From Maricaulis sp965228215 (GTDB lineage Bacteria; Pseudomonadota; Alphaproteobacteria; Caulobacterales; Maricaulaceae): a stretch of DNA of 64,000 nucleotides. Positions 59,989-64,000 of the stretch are shown piece after piece. The number at the start of each line of letters is the position of its first letter. Position 1 is the first letter of the stretch. The position numbers were made by a program, and so were the translations under genes. The DNA lies in assembly GCA_965228215.1 (NCBI GenBank), contig OZ245800.1, positions 682,001 through 746,000 on the forward strand. Reading direction: 5' to 3'. Below the pieces are notes generated by a model. It did not search any database, was not told where the DNA came from, and saw only the letters and a program-made list of their open reading frames with translations.

Positions 59989-60927
59989 ATGAGCGCGCAG
60001 GCCTTTACAGCGGAACGGCTGATCAGCCCCAGCACTGCCGATCTTGCCGTCTTCAAGATGACGGCCCCCGGTCCGGCACGCGGCATCGTGCATATCAATC
60101 ACGGCCTGGCGGAACGCGCCCTGCGTTATGAGCCCTTCGCGCAATATCTCGCCTCTCGCGGCTATCACACCATCGCCCACGATCATCGCGGCCATGGAGA
60201 GACAATCGCGGAAGACGGGGCACCGCGCCGCTATGCCAACGAGGACGGCTGGACCAAGCTGATGCAGGATGTCGGTGCCGTGAATGCCGAGGCACGCCGC
60301 GAATGGCCCGATCTGCCCGTCATCGTATTCGGGCATTCCATGGGCGCGGTCGTGGCCTTCAACTACATGCTGCGCGCGCCGGAGACGATCCAGGGCGCTG
60401 CGGTGTGGAATGGCAATCTCGCCCTCGGCGGACTGGCCGGCGTGATGAAACTCGTCCTGTTCTTCGAGGCCCTGGTGGGCGGTCCCTACACGCCGTCCCT
60501 GACCATCGACAAGCTCACCTTCAAGACCTGGAACAAGCGGTTCCCGGAAGGACGCACCGATGCCGACTGGCTGACCCGCGACACCGGGGAAGTCGACAAA
60601 TACGTTGCCGATCCGCTGTGCGGCTGGCCGTCCAGCGTCTCGCTCTGGCGCGACTTCATCGGCGGTGTGCAGTTTGCCGAGGATGACGCCAATCTGGCCG
60701 CCGTACCGAAGGACCTGCCCGTCCATCTAATCGCCGGTTCCAAGGACCCGGCGACCGAGAATGGCCGCGCCGTGCGCAAACTGTTCAAACGCCTCAAGCG
60801 CAACAAGTTCAGCAATGTCGAATTCGAGATCCTGAAGGGTTTCCGGCACGAGACGCTCAACGAAATCGGACGCGAGGGCCAGATGGAGGCCTTCGCCAAC
60901 TGGCTCGACCGCGTGACCGGCAGCTGA
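59989..60927 (+). CDS. Alpha/beta hydrolase (lysophospholipase/monoacylglycerol lipase-like)
   Basis: 312-aa serine hydrolase of the PldB/MGLL group. Oxyanion stretch GIVHINHGLAERALRYEPFAQYLASRGY, AHDHRGHGETIA, nucleophile elbow GHSMGAVVAF, acid in AGSKDPATENG and His in FRHETLNEIG fit the family. It probably hydrolyses lysolipids or monoglycerides in the cytosol (no signal peptide). GGGAGACAGGA precedes the ATG. It is divergent from glpK with a shared 92-bp gap, which suggests linked glycerolipid use. Substrate not established. Confidence 0.87.
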   Translation: MSAQAFTAERLISPSTADLAVFKMTAPGPARGIVHINHGLAERALRYEPFAQYLASRGYHTIAHDHRGHGETIAEDGAPRRYANEDGWTKLMQDVGAVNAEARREWPDLPVIVFGHSMGAVVAFNYMLRAPETIQGAAVWNGNLALGGLAGVMKLVLFFEALVGGPYTPSLTIDKLTFKTWNKRFPEGRTDADWLTRDTGEVDKYVADPLCGWPSSVSLWRDFIGGVQFAEDDANLAAVPKDLPVHLIAGSKDPATENGRAVRKLFKRLKRNKFSNVEFEILKGFRHETLNEIGREGQMEAFANWLDRVTGS

Positions 60928-60965
60928 TCCTCGCTTTTGCGGTGGTTTGGCGCTAGTCAGCGGCC

Positions 60966-62147
60966 ATGACCGCCTGTGATGCCTTCATTCTCGGCGCCGG
61001 CGCCGCCGGCATGATGTGCGCCATCGAGGCGGGCAAGCGCGGCCGCTCGGTCATCATCATCGATCACGCGAAAGCGCCCGGCGAGAAGATCAGGATCTCC
61101 GGCGGCGGGCGGTGCAATTTCACCAATCTCCACGCCGGGCCGGAGAATTTCCTTTCGGCCAATCCCCATTTCGCGAAATCAGCACTCAAACGCTACACCC
61201 AGTATGATTTCATCGACATGGTCGACCGTCACGGCATTGCCTGGCATGAAAAGACGCTGGGCCAGCTCTTCTGCGACAACTCCGCCAGGGACATAATCGC
61301 CATGCTGCGCAGCGAGATGCAGCAGGCCGGCGTGGACCTGCGGCTGGAAACATCGCTGACTGGATATGAACGCGGCGGCGATAGCTGGCGATTGACGCTG
61401 TCGGACGGCCGCAAGATCAGCGCAACCTCCCTCGTGATCGCCTGCGGCGGCAAGTCGATCCCGAAAATGGGCGCAACCGGATTCGCCTATGACGTCGCCG
61501 AGCGCTTCGGGCTCGGTATCGTCGAGACTCGCCCGGCCCTGGTTCCCCTGACCTTCGGTCCGTCTGCGATGGAAGGGTTCAAACCGCTTGCCGGAGTCTC
61601 TGTCCCCGTCCGGGCCCGCGCAGGGCGTGTGAGCTTCGACGAGGCCATGCTGTTCACTCATCGCGGCCTGTCCGGTCCGGCGATCCTGCAGGCATCCTCC
61701 TACTGGCGCGAAGGCGAAGAGATCGAGATTGAGCTCTGCCCGGAGCTCGACAAGTTCGACCTGTTACGTTCGGCCCGGTCGCAACAGGGCCGCCAGGCCA
61801 TGCAGACCGCGCTCTCGGACTTCCTGCCCAAACGCCTCGCACAATTTTCCGCCGAGCGATTGAACCTGTCGGGCAATCTCGCCGACCAGTCAGACAAGGC
61901 CCTGCGTGTCCTGGACGGAGAGCTGGCCCACTGGCGGCTCAAACCAACCGGGTCGGAGGGCTATCGCACGGCCGAGGTCACGCTGGGCGGTGTCGATACG
62001 GCCGACCTCGACAGCCGCACCATGTCGGCCCGCAATGTCGATGATCTCTACTTCATCGGCGAGGCGGTTGACGTCACGGGTTGGTTGGGAGGATACAACT
62101 TCCAGTGGGCCTGGTCGTCAGGCTGGTGCGCCGGTCAGGTGGTTTGA
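60966..62147 (+). CDS. YhiN/HI0933-type FAD-dependent flavoprotein
   Basis: 393-aa NAD(P)/FAD-dependent oxidoreductase of the HI0933 family. ILGAGAAGMMCAIEAGKRG (FAD Rossmann, residue ~9), the family signature EKIRISGGGRCNFTN, LVIACGGKSIPKMGATGFAYDVA in the middle and YFIGEAVDVTGWLGGYNFQWAWSSGW at the C-terminus are all present. Family reaction is still not assigned. It lies 38 bp downstream of the hydrolase gene on the same strand, with a weak ribosome site. The same-strand adaptor gene starts 173 bp further on. Confidence 0.92.
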   Translation: MTACDAFILGAGAAGMMCAIEAGKRGRSVIIIDHAKAPGEKIRISGGGRCNFTNLHAGPENFLSANPHFAKSALKRYTQYDFIDMVDRHGIAWHEKTLGQLFCDNSARDIIAMLRSEMQQAGVDLRLETSLTGYERGGDSWRLTLSDGRKISATSLVIACGGKSIPKMGATGFAYDVAERFGLGIVETRPALVPLTFGPSAMEGFKPLAGVSVPVRARAGRVSFDEAMLFTHRGLSGPAILQASSYWREGEEIEIELCPELDKFDLLRSARSQQGRQAMQTALSDFLPKRLAQFSAERLNLSGNLADQSDKALRVLDGELAHWRLKPTGSEGYRTAEVTLGGVDTADLDSRTMSARNVDDLYFIGEAVDVTGWLGGYNFQWAWSSGWCAGQVV

Positions 62148-62319
62148 TCACTCGGTCGGGGCAAATTGTCGTCCCCGCCGGATTCCCGGAGGTTTTGTCT
62201 CGCAATCGCCGGGCAAGAGGAGTATCAAGTCCAACATGGTAAACAGCGTTCGCTGATCACGGATCGCGCTCGCCAACGCCTCGCACAACCCGGCCCGGAA
62301 TGGTGGAAACCCGAAAGTG

Positions 62320-63387
62320 ATGAATCTCAACCGCTCCTATATTGCCGCCATAGCCATCCTGCTCGCCGTGGCGCTGTTCTTCACGATCGGAACGGCACTG
62401 AACAGCGACGCGCAGAACGGCCCTGAACAGGAAGAGACCGAGACGGAGAGATTCGAGGTCGTCACGCGCCGGATCCAGGCCGACATGCGCCCGGCCATCC
62501 TGTCGCTGCGGGGACGGACCGAAGCCTTCCGCGACGTCATCGTTCGTGCAGAGACCGGCGGCCGTGTGGTCGAGACACCGGCGATCGAGGGCAATTCCAT
62601 CGCCGAGGGCGATATCATGTGTCGTCTGGACCTGGATGCCCGGGGCGCTGCCCTGGCCCAGGCCGAGGCCGATCTGCGCGCCCGCCAGCTCGAATATGAT
62701 GCGGCCGAGGAATTGGCCAATCGCGGCCACCGATCGACCAACCAGGTCGCGACCGCCGCGGCCGCGCGGGATGCCGCACGTGCACGCCTGCAGGCCGCGC
62801 GCGAGGAGATCGCCAATATCGAGGTCCGCGCACCCTTTGACGGTTATTTCGACGGCCGTTTCGCCGAGATCGGGGATTTCCTCGGACCGGGCGATCCCTG
62901 CGGCACGGTTGTCCAGCTCGACCCCATCCTGATCGTCGCCGAAGTCGCCGAACGCGATGTCGCCGCGCTCTCGCCCGGCATGCCCGGCTCGGCAAATCTG
63001 GTGACTGGCGAGACTATCGAAGGCGTGATCCGCTTCGTGGAACGCCGCGCCGATCCCGCGACCCGCACCTTCCGTGTCGAGGTCGAGGCGCCCAATCCCG
63101 ACGGAACACTGCGCAGCGGCGTGACGGCGGAGATCCTGCTGCCGCTGGCCTCCGAGCCGGCGCACCGTGTGCCCGCATCCATCCTGGCGCTCAATTCGGA
63201 CGGAGATCTCGGCGTGCGCATCGTCGAGGGCGACATCGTGCGCTTTGTTCCGATCCGCCTGCTCAGCGATGACGGGGAACAGGTCTGGGTTGCCGGCCTG
63301 CCGGACGATGCGGAAGTCATCATCCTCGGCCAGGACTTCGTGGCCGACGGCACCGAGGTCCGGCCGCGGCCCGGAGAGGCGCGATGA
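62320..63387 (+). CDS. RND efflux periplasmic adaptor (second system)
   Basis: 355-aa membrane fusion protein. N-terminal anchor (SYIAAIAILLAVALFFTIG), barrel-sandwich pieces ILSLRGRTEAFRDVIVRAETGGRVVETPAIEGNSI and EVRAPFDGYFDGRFAEIGDFLGPGD, a short helical hairpin with the family's QLEYDAAEEL, and a beta-barrel domain ending in RVPASILAL. It is shorter than the 3164 adaptor and lacks its acidic tail. ATG at 62320 is preferred to the GTG at 62317. It overlaps the next gene by 4 nt (ATGA at 63384-63387). Confidence 0.9.
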   Translation: MNLNRSYIAAIAILLAVALFFTIGTALNSDAQNGPEQEETETERFEVVTRRIQADMRPAILSLRGRTEAFRDVIVRAETGGRVVETPAIEGNSIAEGDIMCRLDLDARGAALAQAEADLRARQLEYDAAEELANRGHRSTNQVATAAAARDAARARLQAAREEIANIEVRAPFDGYFDGRFAEIGDFLGPGDPCGTVVQLDPILIVAEVAERDVAALSPGMPGSANLVTGETIEGVIRFVERRADPATRTFRVEVEAPNPDGTLRSGVTAEILLPLASEPAHRVPASILALNSDGDLGVRIVEGDIVRFVPIRLLSDDGEQVWVAGLPDDAEVIILGQDFVADGTEVRPRPGEAR

Positions 63388-64000
63388 CCGGCCTAGTCGA
63401 TTTCGCGATCAATCGCTCACGGATGATCCTGGCGATCTTCCTGTGTGCACTGGCAGCCGGTCTGTGGTCCTTCCTGACCCTGCCGCGCGAAGCCGACCCG
63501 GACATCCCCTTCCCCTTCGTCATCGTGGTGGTGCCGCTCGACGGTATCTCGCCCGAGGATGCAGAACGCCTGATCGTACGCCCGACCGAGACGGAGCTCC
63601 GCTCGATCGATGATCTCGAGGAGCTGGACGGCACCGCGTCGCTTGGCTCGGGCTCGCTCGTCGCGGAATTCGGTGTTCCCTTCGACGCCGACCAGTCAGT
63701 GCTGGACGTGCGCGAAGCCGTCGACATGGCACGCCGAGAGTACCCGGAAGATGTGCGCGAACCCGTCATCCAGGAATTCAATTCGGCCATGGCACCGACC
63801 ATCGCAGTCCAGGTCTATGGCGAAGCGCCCGAGCGCACGCTTTACCGGATCGCACGCGAGCTCGAGGACGAGCTGGAAACCCTGCCGCAAATCCTCCAGG
63901 TCGACATCCAGGGCCTGCGCGAGGAAGTGCTGGAAATCGTCATCGACCCGGCTCTGCTGGAAACCTATGGCGTCACCTATGGCCAGCTCTTCAACGCGGT
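63384..64000 (+). CDS. RND efflux permease, 5' part (cut by window end)
   Basis: Partial gene: 205 codons before the window ends, no stop seen. It starts with MTGLVDFAINRSRMILAIFLCALAAG (TM1) and FLTLPREADPDIPFPFVIVVVPLDGISPEDAERLIVRPTE, the RND porter N-terminus. DLEELDGTASLGSGSLVAEFGVPFDADQSV and REPVIQEFNSAMAPTIAVQVYGE follow. This is the type found with short adaptors such as the one just upstream. Substrate unknown. The gene pair seems to form an RND system without an outer membrane component in the window. Confidence 0.93.
   Translation, partial: MTGLVDFAINRSRMILAIFLCALAAGLWSFLTLPREADPDIPFPFVIVVVPLDGISPEDAERLIVRPTETELRSIDDLEELDGTASLGSGSLVAEFGVPFDADQSVLDVREAVDMARREYPEDVREPVIQEFNSAMAPTIAVQVYGEAPERTLYRIARELEDELETLPQILQVDIQGLREEVLEIVIDPALLETYGVTYGQLFNA

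Overview
This window looks like chromosomal DNA from a marine alphaproteobacterium of the Caulobacterales, most like Maricaulis/Hyphomonadaceae. The evidence is high GC with dense coding, many lipoprotein proteases, a SAM-II riboswitch (a mainly alphaproteobacterial RNA), a sulfolipid gene (sqdB), TadG-like proteins, and a phoR gene followed by a Pho-box array pointing out of the left edge. The organism is inferred from gene content and style, not from a marker gene. I see no IS element, prophage, CRISPR array or integrase. It reads as core genome with some accessory envelope and signalling genes.

Layout. 1-1482: phosphate sensor kinase PhoR (minus) with three PhoB-type repeats beyond its 3' end. 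1627-7742: tripartite RND efflux operon (NodT-like outer membrane lipoprotein, adaptor, permease), with three 21-bp-phased repeats at its promoter and a strong terminator. 7773-12168: tandem M13 metallopeptidase lipoproteins, each with a terminator. 12379-13395: secreted beta-repeat protein. 13582-17398: four-gene operon of a ribbon-helix-helix-like protein, PspA, a YuaF/YqiJ-type membrane protein and flotillin. 17411-20280: GGCT-fold enzyme, then a class V aminotransferase divergent from an Lrp regulator. 20371-22365: globin-coupled chemoreceptor carrying CZB and PilZ domains. 22390-28516: a 31-residue membrane peptide, a Tat-type FAD oxidoreductase, a CBM-like secreted protein, tRNA-Arg(ACG), a P1 peptidase, gamma-glutamyltransferase and a small secreted protein.

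28538-33705: lower glycolysis/gluconeogenesis (gap, pgk, class I aldolase) next to sqdB, which has a 450-bp structured leader. 33761-38671: SpoIIAA-like protein, ArgE, and two tandem TadG/vWA proteins. 38679-44290: minus-strand run of a dual-ATPase ABC protein, an M16 peptidase lipoprotein and an FKBP isomerase lipoprotein. 44459-49122: PAS-only protein followed by a seven-PAS histidine kinase. 49158-52551: MacA/MacB-type exporter (permease, ATPase and adaptor, overlapping ATGA junctions). 53060-56371: methionine operon hom-metX-metB behind a palindromic operator and a SAM-II riboswitch. 56457-58409: hldE (frameshifted here) and gmhB for heptose-LPS. 58406-62147: glycerol kinase, a lysophospholipase-like hydrolase and a YhiN-type flavoprotein. 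62320-64000: a second RND adaptor and the start of its permease, cut by the window edge.

Common theme: most genes build, guard or sense the cell envelope (two RND systems, one ABC exporter, PspA/flotillin, lipoprotein proteases and chaperone, LPS heptose, sulfolipid). The best candidates for under-described biology are the RHH-PspA-YuaF-flotillin operon with its own palindromic promoter, the globin-MCP-CZB-PilZ receptor, the doubly controlled methionine operon, the MacA-type adaptor with a Spy/CpxP-like insert, and the phased repeats at the efflux promoter.
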